Source of the DNA: Lanius collurio
Taxonomy: Eukaryota; Chordata; Aves; Passeriformes; Laniidae
Length of the DNA: 64,000 nt
Direction of reading: 5' to 3'
Assembly: GCA_020086605.1 (NCBI GenBank)
Contig: JACBWW010000016.1
Location: 21,305,638-21,369,637, forward strand
This document shows, in pieces, positions 1 through 13,940 of this stretch. Within the stretch, counting starts at the first letter, position 1, and each line of letters opens with the position of its first letter. Below the pieces are notes generated by a model, which was not told the origin of the DNA, did no database searches, and saw only the letters and a program-made list of their open reading frames with translations. The position numbers were made by a program, and so were the translations under genes.

Positions 1-3000
1 ACAATGCTTGATCCCTCTGTGTCCCCAAGGAACTACTTCAACAGTAACAACCTAAGGAACTGATTTGCTTTCCCTCCTCCCTCTCAGTACAGAAAACAAC
101 AAATAAAAAATTCTCATAAAGTAGTTTGTCAGAAACCTTTGGCTTTACCACCAGAACATATATTTGTATGATTTGCAAGCGTTCCTTCCTTATAAGAAGT
201 CTGACTTCATAGTTCAGCACAGTTTGATCCAGAGATAGTTGGCATCTTTACAGTGAGTAGATAAGTAATGTTTTCATGCAATGTGACAGTAGTTACTGCG
301 TGTATAGCAGAGCAAAATAATTGACTCTCCTGATTTATTACAAATGCTATCAACACAAAATTCACAGTAAGACTTTCATTATACTATGTTTTCTGTATAA
401 ACATCTCCACGGGTTTTGTCGATCCATTTTACATCCAAAAAAACGTAACAGCAGGGATGCATAAAATATAAATATGTCTGAGTCTGTATTTTGACTATTT
501 CTAAGAAATATGCTTTAAGCAATTAAAATGATAAATAGAATAGGAAAGGAAGCTACTTCATTGTTTAAATCCAACATTTTATGCTCAAATGATTTCACAG
601 GATCTTTCTCTTCTTCAAATTGTCCTTCCATTTACCTGGATTTCCCCCTTCCCCCATTTCCCTGGAGGAAATGAACTACAGACAGTTAGGGGGGAGATCA
701 GATTTATGTGTCTTAAACACTATAAAGACTTATTATATATTGCAGACAAAAGTTAGACAGTTCCTGCCAAAATCCCTAGCTGCAGACTGAGCTGGTGCCA
801 TAACCTGCAGTTCGGAATGTGTTTAAATCAGGCATTACCCAAGGTACAGATCAGGTGCTTCCAACCACCCAAAAAAGTGTGTATTGAGTGTAATCATGTG
901 GATACTGCTGGCTGTACACAACTACAGTACAATGGAGAAATTTCACATCATCTGGTTTGTGACACCTGACCTGTCTGTAAGATCAACCCTCCAGGGCTTT
1001 CTGAAGGTGGACCATTCCTCTCCTAAAAGGCATCTTCAATTCAAACAGCTTCAATTTGAGTCTCTCTCATACAAGGCCAGATTTAAAGCTGAGCTTTCCA
1101 AGGACAGAACTGAGGGCCAGGCACAAAACGTGTCACTGTATTCACACACCTGTCCATGTGTTAGGTGAGGATGAAGACAGAATACTTGAGAAGGGAGCAA
1201 ACTACTTGGGTGTTTACAAGAGCAAACTGGCTACAGTCCTCCATCAATTTGGCCATCAAGGTGGGAAAATTCAATCCTCAATGAGATAATGCTTTTGCCT
1301 TAATTGTGAAAAACTTCATGCAGCATTTGGGTTAGATTTTCAAGTATCACTCCTCTGGATGGCTAGACATGAGATATTCATTAACTGCAGTGTCAAACAA
1401 GAGCAGATGAAAGTTTGATCACTAAGTATTTTTTCCAATTCTACGATTCTTTCAACAGCTATAAGCAAACAGTAGCACTCTTGTCCATCAGGAAGAGTCT
1501 GTGGACCAGACAGATCCTATTGGCTAGAAATCAAGATAACTCCCATAGAGATTTTTTAAAAAGTGAACTGACTCTATTCTAAAACCTTAAAGACATTTGT
1601 TGGCAAAAAAAAGCATACATGTTGCGTTTGCATCTGAAAAAAAGATCTTGCAAATGTTTACTTTGCAAAACAGCCATTTCTTCTATTCCCATTTTTACAT
1701 CTGTATATCAGCAATAATTTGAAGTATTTATTTGCAAGTTATCGTTTTTAAATACAGGTAGGAGGTTGCATGCATTACTGTGGATGCTGATACAATAACC
1801 TTCTAGAAAAGCACAGCTTCTATAATCCCCACAGACTCTGCCTTTAGAGTCCTAGGATACCTTGGAGTCACATTCCTTCTTAATCTGGCTTATATATTTA
1901 CTTGCTTACACATCTGAATGAAATACAAAGATGAGAGCTAGGAATGCCTGTAATTATCAAGCAGTAGAAGTCAAAAAAATACCACTTTCCATACCTTTCT
2001 TTCTTTGAGCTATTTCATGCCTTCTGCGGGCCAAAACTCCATTTAATTCTACTGAGTGGTAGAGGGAGAACAAACATTCAGAGGGTCTAACCAGGACATT
2101 TCTTTATGCTTCAGAGACAAGGACTGAGCTCGTAATCTACAGTGAAAGTCCATCAGTAGGGCAGAAGGGCTCTTCTTGTGCTAAGTCAGTAAAGCTCATT
2201 CCAGCACAGTACCATATGTTTACACAGCAGGTCTGGTTTAACATTGTCAGGTTATTTTTTAAATAATTTCATATGATCTTCATGAATGGTCACTGTTTGC
2301 TACTCAGATCTCCAGAATCAAGAGCTCCAACAAGAGTTTCACCTGTTGTTGCAAACAAAACAAAGCAGAACTCTCTCTCTTCTGTAGCGGAAGGGAACAT
2401 ACACAGGCAGGCTAATCTCCTTAGCCCCAAAGGTGTCTGCTGGTGTGATCTTAAATAGCTGTCATGCAAGGACATGACACTTGGGCCAGACCCCAGCAGC
2501 CAAATCTTGCTGTAAAAATCAGCCTGCAGAACGTACACAGCCAGCAGTGCGTGCCCAACCTACTTGCACACAAACAGCTCTCCTGACACTGCCTTGTTTA
2601 GGCCTAGGTCCAATGACAAAACATTCTGCTAATGAAAACAAAACATGACACTCGATCCTGCCTTCCCACGGGCTGAGAGTGAAGCACCGTTTTGCAAAGA
2701 AGTAGTTATTGCCACCATTTTAGTCATGATGAAATGAGAGTTTGATTCCAAAAGCTAATCTCTTGGTTTGAATGAAATTAATCTGTTGTGTCACTCATGT
2801 TCAGAGAGGAGGTTTGTCTTTATTAGGCTGCAGTGTTAAATCAGACATTCGTTAGAAAAGCTTCCTTAACTATTCCAACAGCCAAAATTAGCACAGACAC
2901 AGAACTGGTGCTCTCATACTGGGTAATGTTATAGGGCTGATCCTCAGAAACAGCTATTACAGGATTACAGGGCACTTTCCACTTTTAAAAGCACGTAAGG

Positions 3001-3896
3001 TGGCAGGAAGGACACTCATCCTCTTTCTGTCAGGCCAACACAGCTGTCCCCTACTGTCCTCAAACCAAAACCTTTCAGGAAGCAGAGCAGGCAGGGCCTC
3101 TGGGATCTCCTTGCCAGGCTCCAGGCTTTACTGAGGAGCACAAGCCCTGGGCTGGTGTAACTCAGCTGAAGTAACTTCTGCAAATGAACTTCAGCGCTTA
3201 CCCACTCAGAGGCCTTTATTATTCAAGCTCCCAACTTCCCCTGAACACAACTGCTAATATTAAGTCAGACTTCAAAGCAAATGCCATCTCCACAGTTCTC
3301 CAGAAACACGAATGAATCTGCACAGTCTAGGGAAGTATCATGGTGGCTGTGACTTCCTGCCTTTTACAGGTGATGGAAGCCAAGAGACCTAGGAAATCCA
3401 TCCAGGACAAGCTGCAGGACTGTGTTCAGAGTACTACTCTCCCTCAAGTTCACAGTTCTCTCTAGCTAACTCTCCCTGTGTTAACGCCTCAGAATGTACA
3501 GAAGAAAGGACAACTTTGTTCTTAACCAAGTACATCTTCATCCCAACTTGTGCAGAAGTGGAACAGCACTGCTAGGGACTGGGATGGGGATGGGAGCAGC
3601 TGCTCCATATATTCACATAATCAAGATATCCAAATGAAAACATGCAGTTGTAACAGTTGCCATTTCTGCCTGCTAATTTTTCCCCTGTTACTACATTCAT
3701 AACTCAGCCTGCCTGACATGCATGTGTACATGACAGTTTTGTATTTGCCAGAACACTGACAAATCTTTCTATAGTCAAGTATCTCCAGGCCCCTACTGAG
3801 ACGCAGTACCCTTTGTTTAGATAGCACACACAAGCTTAAAGACAGTTCCTCCCAAAGGAATTTCAAAAAGAAGTGGGTAAGGGAGGGAAAGAAGAG

Positions 3897-4016
3897 AACT
3901 GAGGCACTGAGAGTTCAAGTAACATGTTCGCAGTGGAACAGCAAGCCTGGAGAGAGTTGGGAATTAAAGCCAGACCTCCCAGGGCCCAGCTCAGTGCATT
4001 AACCACTAGACCCTCT
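3897..4016 (-). repeat. Probable MIR (tRNA-derived core-SINE) fossil
   Basis: The plus strand reads like the reverse complement of a MIR. A ctgaggcactgagag segment is followed by a 'ttcaagtaac' piece, then a section corresponding to the 'associated-with-tRNA' body, and finally gcattaaccactaga, which on the minus strand is the tRNA-like head tctagtggttaatgc. Order and spacing agree with the MIR consensus as I remember it. The copy is heavily diverged, as expected for an insertion predating the bird lineage. Confidence 0.6.
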
Positions 4017-6028
4017 TTCGTGAAAGCCTACTCCCACTTTCAATTGCATAGGAAATTGGAGCATTGAACTAATAGTTGGCACTAAGCATCAATACTGATG
4101 GATCACCTAATTTCCCAATACCTCAAATCATCACTACACACATCATGGTCTCCTGCTCTGCAGTATATACAATATATAGTCTATTTTCACAAAGCCACAA
4201 GTAATTGTTGCTTCATCCGTTAAAAGAGTATTTTGGCCGAATAGAGGTTTTTTGTTTTGTTTTTGTTGGGAAATCCTGCCAAGAAACCCTCTTTGGTGGA
4301 TAGTAACACATTTAGGGACTTGTTACATTACAAGTTAAAAGGAAAACTTGATTAAAAATTATATCAAACAGAATGGAGTTGGCTGAAGAATCAGAGCATC
4401 AAAGAATGGGAATCCTTCCCAGTATGGCCAAAGTTACTGCCCAGGGTCCATGGCAAACAATGGAAGTATTCATCTGAAGTAGTGCACCTTCCCTGTTGAA
4501 TGTTTGTGAGAACACAGAAAAGCAGAGCTGGCCCTAGTATCAACATGCCAACTCTGTCTTAGAAAAAAAACTACACTCCAGAGTCAGTCACAGTGGCCAC
4601 AATGCATTTCAAATTCCAGCCCTCCTTCATGAAATCAGGCAGATCATGTTTCCTGAACAACTCAGAGTCAGCTCACAGGCTTCCAAGGCAGCTCTTTCAA
4701 AATCAAGTGCCTGAGAGTTTCACATTTATCCATGTATACACATACATCCCTAGTGCAGATTTCCAAGGCTTTCAAGAGACTTGCATACATACAAAGTGCT
4801 GCCAACATGAGCCAAAGCCCACAAACCCCAGTTCTAGGAAGCAGTACATACTACAGCCCTGTGCCACTACTGGAGCAGTAGACAGCTGCTTATCATACCT
4901 GCCCTGGGGATCTACAGGGCCCTGAAACCTCTCAAGAGGGTCTTCTATCTTGCTGCTGTCTTTGTAATAACAAGGGAATGATTTGGATTTCAGTACACAC
5001 AAGAATCTCTTGAAGTGGATGATGCACTTGGTTCAAAATGAAATCCAAGCCAGCTGTAGGTAAGATCAGCAGTCCCCAGCACTGAGCTGCAACAGCTCCA
5101 TCACCTCAGTAATCCAGCCAGCTCCTTTCACACTGTGGTTTAACCACAGCTGTTAAAAATACTACCCAATGGGGGTGAATTTAACATGGAAAGGGAAGAA
5201 AGACAACCACCATTTTCTGAATTTAAAGGAAGGTGATCACTTCTGCAGGTACTGCTGCAAGTGTGTTACATGTGAGTAGGAAAGTCATTCACTTCCCAGT
5301 CATCAGGAGAGCTAAGTCCACCTCAGAAAGAGCTGGCTCTGAAGAGGAATCAGTTTGTGAAATACTCTGGTCCCTTCCTAGCTGGAGACCACTGTGAAAG
5401 GACCCAGTTTTCCATGCATCATACAAAGCTGCTCTTGGGAACTGAAGCAAAGGATCAAGGATTGAGAGATTCTAGGAAAAAAAGTCTGCTGTCCTGCTTC
5501 AGAGGGAAAGCAAATGTTGTGAATCTGTGCAAAAATGCAATAGAGGACTGTACAGATCTGTGAACTCTTCCATGTGGATCCATGCAAGGCTGAACTGCTG
5601 TACTGCAACTACCAACGTGCTCTGTGCATTACAGACGTGTCCCAGCGTTGCTCATCTGTCCATGCAGTCAGATCACCACAGCTAAACAGCTGAGCAGTTC
5701 TGGCTGCTCATGGAAGAAACATTTTTAGCCTGAAGCAGGTGTGAGATCATTCCTCCAAATATTTTTGCCATGGTGAGCCAAACTAAGTCATATTGTCTTT
5801 CCTTTCCCACAGGCCAAGAACACAGTAGGGGACAGTCATCACAGTGTAGCTGGCACAAGAGAAGTTTGATTCTGGAAAGTGAACAACAGTTAGAAAAGCA
5901 GAAGACAGTGTCTTCTTCATTGTCACTCTCTCTGCAAAAAAAAAGAAAATAAAACCCAGCCCTGTCTAAAAACCGAACTTATACATTAAACAGGGATGTC
6001 AAATAAAGTCACAATTTTAACCTGTGGT

Positions 6029-6123
6029 TAAAAAAAAAAAAAGAAAACAAACAAACACAAACAACAACAAAAACCAACCAACCAAAAAACCAGAAACAAA
6101 AAACAAACCACAAAAACCCACCC
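6029..6123. repeat. A-rich low-complexity tract
   Basis: About 95 bases made almost only of A and C (runs of A broken by caac, ccaacc and accac). There is no recognisable element body on either side, so a SINE tail is possible but not shown. Confidence 0.7.
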
Positions 6124-7469
6124 CAACACTTTTAGTGACCAAGCCCAGGTCATTATACAGAAATTTCAAGTCAACATGAAGATGAGAAAACAGCAAACAG
6201 TGAGCACAAGCTGATCCCAGTGGTTCAACTCAATGAAAACTGTGGGTTTGTATGTGAACACTTCTTTAGTGAAAGATCAGGACAATTCTTCACAGCTCTA
6301 AAAGGAAGAAAACACAGCTCTTAGACATCTGTAACAGCTGAACAACCACTGGTCTGGTTCCAGCTCTCCATCTTTACTTTTTCTTTTTTTTTTTTTTTCC
6401 ACACTAAGCTGATTTTATAGCAATTGAACAATTTTCCTAGCCCCAACTGCATGCTGCAAAAATTGGTGCTACAGCATGGACATTATGACTTTAATAAAAC
6501 TAGAAGCAGCTAATGGTTAACAATAAAAAATAATATTTTTTCTTCAAGCAATTAAATTGTAATATAGGGCTCTCTAATTCCTTCCTGTCTGGTCCCACGG
6601 GCCTAAGAATAAGGCAACACAAGAAATAAATAATGTGTTGCTGTTACACTACTTCAACCAAGTCTTAAAGTCTCTACAGGAGAAATATTGTCTCCCTCAT
6701 TAATTCTGAAACCTCTTTTATGGTTTCATATATCAAGTTACCTTTCTGCTAACCTTTTATTTATCCGCTGGTTTACTGTTTTATATTTCCAATTCAGCAT
6801 TATTTTAATGAGTAATTTGGCTTTGATAAGTCTATGACACATCACAGACAAATCCATGTTACATTTAGCCCAGCAAACGCTCCAAACTAAGCAGGCATCC
6901 AACATTTAAAGAGCTTGAAACATTTTGCAACTGCACGTTGATGTTAGTTTGTTTTTATATACTCCCTTCCAAATTCAAGTAACTTCCCAGCTCACTTTAA
7001 CAAAGTACTTAGCAGCAGACAAGAAAGGGATTACGTTAGAAGGGAGGGTTCAATAAGCATTACAGTATTATAGTCTGATTTCTAAATCAGACACTGAATA
7101 ACCTACATGGAATGAAAGAAACAACCCTAAATCTGCAACTTTAACATAACCTGGAACTCCACTTAATCTGCTACTAGGGAAGCTGTAGAGAGGATCCAGG
7201 CAAGATTAGTTTTTCGGTGCTGGGTGCTATATCAACAGATGGAGCCCTCTTCTAAATGTTTTTATGCTCATTATAGGATGGGAATTATATATGGGTATCA
7301 GAAATCTCTGTGGACTTCAAGTCCACAAAGTAATTTATAAGCATCTGCAAGATTGCACTTGAAAGAATAATGTACAGAGAACAAAAGGGAAACCTCAGAA
7401 CATGCAACCATCACATCAAGAGGCTTTGCACAGGGACCTCGGGCAAGAGAAGGACTCTGTACCTTGAGG

Positions 7470-7593
7470 TGAAATCACAAAGGGATTAGAAAAGAACACT
7501 CAGTTGAACTGGAAGGTTTCTTATCTCCTTTTAGCCCAGCAGATACTTTGAAGCTTTTCCTGTCTTACCTTCTTAAGTCCCTTTGTGATTTCA
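7470..7593. repeat. 16-bp perfect inverted repeat with a 92-bp spacer
   Basis: The arms tgaaatcacaaaggga (7470-7485) and tccctttgtgatttca (7578-7593) are exact reverse complements. Weaker complementarity continues a few bases inward. The element between them is not recognised. It could be the remains of a small fold-back transposon, or a coincidence. Confidence 0.6.
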
Positions 7594-10023
7594 GAGCTGC
7601 GAGAATTAGCTCAGAAACTGTAACCCCACATTGAACCCAAAGCAAGCTGGGGGCTCTGCTTTCACCACACTGTCCTTCAGAGCTCTTCCACCAGCCACTA
7701 CGGCCTGTCCCTCCTGAGCCATGTCTGTCCTGGGCAGGAGGCACCTGATCTCATTTGCTGTCCCCCCCAGGGACACACATTTCAATAAGAAATGGCCATC
7801 TCCTACATAATGTAACCCTGACATTACAGAACCTGCCTTACGAAGATTCACAGAAACTGCTGAATGTATCATTGCTCTTCCAAAAATATGGCAAATCAGT
7901 TAAAAGAAAGTATTAACTCTTCAATACTGTAAAAAGACGGTTAACCCAGGTCAAAATGGGATGGGAATAAAAGGGTTTGGCTCAGTTTCTTTTTTTAAGC
8001 TGACACAGTACCTTTGCTGGAGTATGTGAAAACCACACACTTGTGAAAGCATAAACAGCACTGAGGAGAAAGAGTCTACTTTCTCATTTCAGAGAAACTG
8101 CATTGGAGTAGAGATCCTAAGGCACCAACTTAATGAAAAAATGAAGTTTTTCAGTGTTGGCAGATGTTTAAAGTACATGCCTGAAGTGAGTGTGTGTTAA
8201 CCAGCTTAGCTTTGCTGCAGACCTCCTCTGTCTGCTAAGACTCCCTGGTATTTCACAATGACACGCGTGCCCCGACACCCACACACACCACTACCATCTT
8301 CAGAAATGATGATGTGTGCCCTGGAAATACTAGTTATTGTAGCTCTAAGCCTTGCATTTTATGAGCTTTGAGTAATTCTTAGCATTCAAAAACCTCATTC
8401 CAAAGGAGAAGAATAACAAAGTTTAAAAAGAAAAAAGAAGGACGGGTAGCAGTTGGCACAAACACAATGGGCACCAAAAGTTTCTTTCTCCCTGCATAGT
8501 TTTAGTTGCATGCACAGGCTGCTGCATTTAAAAGCTTCACCAGTTCCACAGCAAGTGAAATTCTACTTCTGACCACTCTTCCAGTTGTTAAACACTCAGT
8601 CAAGCCACAACATGCAAACAATTTAACCCTTATCCATCCTCAAATCCTAACCAAATCTCAAGCACTCCACGGGCTGGTCTGTACATCCAAGCTAATAACA
8701 CACCGATGTAAGCAGACCTCTAAGTCAACAAGATTACTCTAGTGCACAAGGACAGTGCACTGGAGGAGAGACTGATCTTTTGAAAACTGAAATAGCTGAT
8801 TTCCATTGTGTTTTCTAAAACTCAGAGTAGCACTGGAAATTATTAAATGTAAGGACATTTTATATCACTGAATTATGTCTCCATTTACACAGCATCAGGT
8901 TTGCCAACTTATTTTCATTTAAAAAAGAACAGTATTAATTTTTTGTCTTCCTTCCCTCTGCTTCTCAGTTACAGGAGTTTGCTTAGGAATGCAGAGAAGA
9001 CATGATGAATATAATGAAGCTGCTTTTTAAGAAAGAATAATTTGCTGCTGCTTTTAAAAGTTGCTATTGTTGCAGTCACATGTAGGTCATGTCTGTATCT
9101 CTGATTCACAAAAAGAGGTTATTCATACTATACATAATATATATTCAGCACATATTAACATGTAAATATATAAACATAAATACTACAGTACACACTGAAC
9201 TATTTAGATAAAACATTTGTCAGAAAGGACAATGTCTTTAACCACACAGAGCTAAACAGAATTGTTTCTGTTTCATAGAGTATTTATTCCATTCCATGAA
9301 ACTATTATTTCTCTTGTTCTCAGTTGGGGCTGAGAGTGGTATCACTGTCGCCACAAAAACTCTATCTACAAAATGCTCTGTAAAAGCCTGAGTTATAATA
9401 TCAGGGTTTAATCAGCCCTAACCTCACTAGCTTAACGAGGAACAATTGTGTAAGTGGGAAAATGATTTATCTTGGGACTGTGAAGCAGATAATTTTGGTT
9501 AAATTTTTCCAGATGGCTTCAAACCCTGAAAACTAGCCAAACCCTTTACCTACCTACTGAAAGAGCTTGGATGCCTTCCCTGGCTGATTCATAAAAAGAA
9601 CAGTTTGTATATAATCTATATGGCATGACACCCCCATTGCTGCCCACCAGCACAGGGATATAATTAATCATTATTAGCTGATACGTGTTTTTCTTTCCAT
9701 TTATATTAGAAATGCAGATTAAACACAAACCTCTTACAGTCTTTGGATATGACATTCTCCCAGTGAGCTCTAATGGTGGGAAATGGGAATCTGCTGCCTC
9801 CCAGCAGCACCAGAGCTGTCTTTACAAAGCAACACCACAGCCAACAGGTCATCCTTGCTTCCCAAGCGCTGGGCAGGGAGATCCTGATGTACAATTTGCC
9901 CATTATAGGCATCTCCTAAAGGCCTCCTGCCTGGCCTGTTTAGCTTCCTTCAGCAATGCCCCAGCACCACCAGTCTGAATCCTCCACAGCAAGGAGATGC
10001 AGAAATACAAGCTAGCAGTAAGT

Positions 10024-10043
10024 AAAAAAAAAAAAAAAAAAAA
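10024..10043. repeat. Poly(A) run (20 A)
   Basis: Twenty consecutive A residues followed by an A-rich stretch. No retroposed coding sequence or SINE body was recognised upstream. Confidence 0.8.
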
Positions 10044-10608
10044 CAAGAAAAGAAAAAGCAACAAATCAAAGAGGAACAACCACTGGCAAATCACAGCAGG
10101 ACAGAGCAGAGGAAAGAGACAAGCTGGGAGAATTCAGCAAGAACCTTTTCAGTAGGAAGCATGTTGAGAGGGAAGTTTTAATTTTAGGGCTTCCTCTGTA
10201 GCAGCCTGGTACCAATACTTTGTCTCCAAGGACAATTCCTTTATGAGACAGAAAATCATTAATAGCCCAACTAATTTTCCTAATGAAGCAATTATCTATT
10301 GGAGCTGAAGGAATTCAGTTTTCCTTCAATTTACACAGATTTAGAAAAATTGAAGTAAAGAGGTGGATTTCTGGATCCAATCCTATCGCTAGCATGACAA
10401 CATGAAACACTGAATGGATTTTGCTGAGACAAGTGAAGCTTAGAAAATGAGACATAGTTTGAACATCAAGGCAAGGGCTGTGAAGGACAGCTAAGCATGA
10501 GGACAGAAGGGACACACAATCTCTGTTCTTTATGGTGTGTAAGAACAGACTTGGCAAAGAACTACCAAAAATGGTGTGGTAAGCATTGATCCTGGCGGGA
10601 AAAGAATT

Positions 10609-10870
10609 ACAGAAACATACAATGTCTTGGGCTGGAAGGGACCTTGAAGTTCACCAGTTCTACCCCCTGCCACGGGCACGGACACCTTCCACTATCCCAG
10701 GTTGCTCCAAGCCCTGCCCAACCTGGCCTTGAGCACTTCAAGGGATGGGGCAAGCACAGCTTTTCTGGGCAACCTGTGCCAGGGCCTCACCACCCTCACA
10801 GGAAAGGATTTCTTCCAGAGCTCTGTCATCTCTTGAGTGACAGCCATCATCCCCAGCCATTTTCACTGGT
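10609..10870 (-). mobile_element. CR1 LINE, 3' fragment, minus orientation
   Basis: The plus strand shows the typical reverse complement of a CR1 3' end: gggctggaagggacctt, then the segment around ccaggttgctccaagccctg, then 'aacctggcctt', a diverged 'ctctgggcaacctgtgcc' segment and 'cctcaccaccct'. The same blocks in the same order occur in the copy at 63.4 kb. CR1 copies are usually cut at the 5' side, as here. The inner boundary near 10870 is approximate. Confidence 0.9.
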
Positions 10871-13441
10871 GATTAAAAGTGCTATTTTTCCAGGAGAACC
10901 TGATCTCAGATTTGAGGACAGAGCTGTGATGCCCTCACAGAGCTTAGGGGTACCATTACCAGCATAAAACAAACCATGATAATACTCTTCTACTTGCCCT
11001 TTGCATTCAGTATCCATTTTGGAACTTGAAGATTCCATCTTTCTAAAAGACATCAAATTTTTCATTTTTTGTAGGACTGAGAGCTAAGCTGTTTTTTTCC
11101 AAAATCACACTTTGCCCCCCCTTCCTCTTTCTTTCATTTGCACAAACACTCTGTATCTTTGATCTATATCAACTTTCAACAAAATCATTCCCCTTCTTTT
11201 CAGCCTCAGTACACTTCTTTTCTTTTAAGTCTCTGATCTATTATTCAATCCATCTTTGAAGCCTTTTAAATTTTGCTAAATTCTTTAGGAGGCAAAATAC
11301 TAATGTAACAACATAATATTACTTCCATGGCTTTTTTCTGTTCTCTTCTTTTTATTCTCTAACATCTGTTGTTTTGGCTTACACCATATGGATGGGGAAG
11401 GAGGGCTGAAATCTCTGTAGGGAAACATCAGCATTTTGAAGATTTTCACTTCCTAATGGGAGAGAATGCTTATTCTCAAATCTCAGGTAGGTAGGGATGT
11501 TTTAGTGAGCAAGCTGGGGAAAACAAAAAGGAAAAAAATAAAAAGAAGAATTACCACTGGATTTGTGGAAAGCAGAAGTGTACTTTAGCTAACAGCTTTT
11601 CAAACACAACTCGCTCTGATGAGATGCAAGGTCATGCTTTAACTCAATTAAATTAAGTCACATAACACTTCATAAAAGCATCTCCATTCACAGAAAACTG
11701 TATTTCTTATACAGTTTTCTCATTTTGAAGTATTTTTAGTTTCTACCCTGACAAGTCCAAACAAAAGCAAACCATAAATGTGCCTATAATTTGCATTCCT
11801 TCCCTGTGGAAGACATTGAAGCAATTTATTAATTTAAATACTTGAATCCTGCCACTTCAACACTTTTTATCATGCAGCAAAGATAATGCTTTCAGATGAG
11901 AAGTAAAAAGCTATTAATTTGGCACAAGTCTTTCAGTTATGGTGAAGAGGTTACAAGCAGGAGGTAAATACTGCACCGTAGAATGAAATTACTTTGCTGT
12001 AATAAAAACTTAGAGAACTTAAATTTTTCTTGTATTTGCAGTGAACATTACTTCTACAAATCTAACCTGATAGGAGCTGTAAGAGCCCGAAGCTATCTTC
12101 TCATGCAGCAGTTTTTCTGCTCCAGACAAAATGCAGCTTTGAGCATCCAGGTTAGCACAAATTCAGCCACAGAAGGTTGTAACTCAGTAGTGAAAATGCT
12201 GCACCAAGCCAGAATATGTCCTCAGATACATCTGTGTAGCTGAAATCAGGAAACATTCCACATTTGCACCTGTGTAACTGAAAGCAGAATGCAAGTATCT
12301 GCTCTCTCTTTAGTCTTAATATGCAGTTAAGCCACGGAAACTAATTCAATCTGTTCCTACTTGTTACATTTACCAAAATCCTCCGATTGCTCTCCACAGG
12401 AAATTCTTAGAGGATACTCTTATGCTGACATGCAAAATACTACTCAGGGTTATTTCCTACTAACCTTTTACTCAGAACTCTGTCCAAAGCCCCAGGTATC
12501 AAGGTGGGGACAAGTGGCTCCACCTGACTGTTGCTGATTTACCCCATTTGCACCCATCTAAGAAGAATTTAGAGCACGTTTACAGAGCAGTTTTTAGCAG
12601 TGGCACAGGCTGCTTACACAGATCTGCTGACTGGGAACCCTGAAGAATACCAAACACACGTAGGGCCAACATTACAAGCAGTAGGCCACAAAGGGTCACA
12701 AGTTCTTATGCAGAACTGAATAAATTCACTTGAAAGACCAGAAATACAAGGTGGCCAGTGGCTTACAAAGGGAGAAAACCAAAAAACTCAAACTTTCCAA
12801 AGAGCCAAAGCTTATTAATCCTTTTCTATTCAGCTTCTTAAGTTTTATAACCACATATCTTGCCTATAAATACTCAGTCTAACACCAACGTGTCTTGTTC
12901 CGTGTAAACTCCCCAATCAATGCTGCCTCCTTTTCTATTAATCCACCCTTTAAAATACGTTCTTTTATCAGGTTTTAATGTCTAACATGATTTAATCAAG
13001 AACACATGCCTCATAAATATCATCTGTCATGTTCCATTAGTTTCATGTGGAAAAGTACAAGTCAATAAACAAAGGTTGTGCCATAAATCTGCCTTGAACA
13101 CATTATACCTCAAATAAGAAAATAAAAACATGTGTGTCCTTTGACCTGGATATTCTTAAAATGGAACTTCAGGTATTGTCTTATGCCTTTAAAAATGTCT
13201 AAAGCATTCACAATTAATTGCGTACCTAAGCAATTTCAATTTACATAATGTTGATCTGGAGATGGTGATTAAATAAGCACTATGCCTTTAAGGCACCTGT
13301 TAAATAACATCACTGCCTCTGGGTTAAAACTGATATCCCGCACTGCACAATGAAAACCAGGTCCCTCCACCATGCAACTGTGCAATAAAACCCCCTCGTA
13401 ACTCAGAGCAGCCATTGGCTTCAGTTATTAATAGAGAGAGT

Positions 13442-13487
13442 GGAAGAAAGAAAAAAAAAAAAAGGAGGGGAGAGAAAAGAAAAAAAG
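13442..13487. repeat. Homopurine tract (46 bases)
   Basis: An uninterrupted G/A stretch on the plus strand (A runs with gg, gagg and gaga interruptions). It is a low-complexity sequence able in principle to form triplex DNA. No gene association was seen apart from lying in the GLIS1 intron. Confidence 0.7.
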
Positions 13488-13894
13488 CAGCACCTTCTCC
13501 TGTGGACTGCATGGAAATGTGGCTGCTGTAAGCACCAGTGAGTCCAAAGGACTCCTGGGAGCTCTCCTCAGCCCCTCCACTCCAGCATTGGCAGGCACCA
13601 GTTTGTCACCAGTCCTCTGATTGTCCAAGCACACAAATAACATGAAGTACAAAGTTTTGGTACTTACAGCAATGATAAAACTTGATGCTTGGGTCATCTG
13701 GGAGTTTTTATTTAAGGAAATTCCCAGGCTTTCCAGGGTTGCAGGCTATGGTCAGTGCTTTCAATCTCTCCTGCTCTTTACACCACACAGGAGTTTGTGG
13801 CTTTTGGTGTTCTCCAGTTTGATCTCAGTTTGTTACAGGCTTTGTGGGTGGCATGGGATAGATGTTCCCTGCACTGAGCACTGACTGGCTGCAA

Positions 13895-13940
13895 GAGCTA
13901 CAAACTAGATGTGATCCTCCAGTGGTCCTTTCCAGTCTCC
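13895..13940 (+). mobile_element. Possible CR1 3' end remnant
   Basis: The segment around aaactagatgtgatcctcc followed by gtggtcctttccag resembles the diverged 3' end of CR1 in sense orientation. Only a few dozen bases can be matched by eye, so this is tentative. Confidence 0.35.

Noticed and set aside
3340..3440. A second MIR-like segment (cttttacaggtgatggaag...)
   Set aside because: Only a short block resembles MIR; the tRNA-like head is missing. Similar faint hints near 37.05 and 51.94 kb were also not called.
7309..7327. Nearly perfect palindrome tgtggacttcaagtccaca, and similar 9-10-bp stems at 14956, 32660 and 42382
   Set aside because: Stems of 9-10 bp with small loops are expected about once or more in 64 kb by chance.
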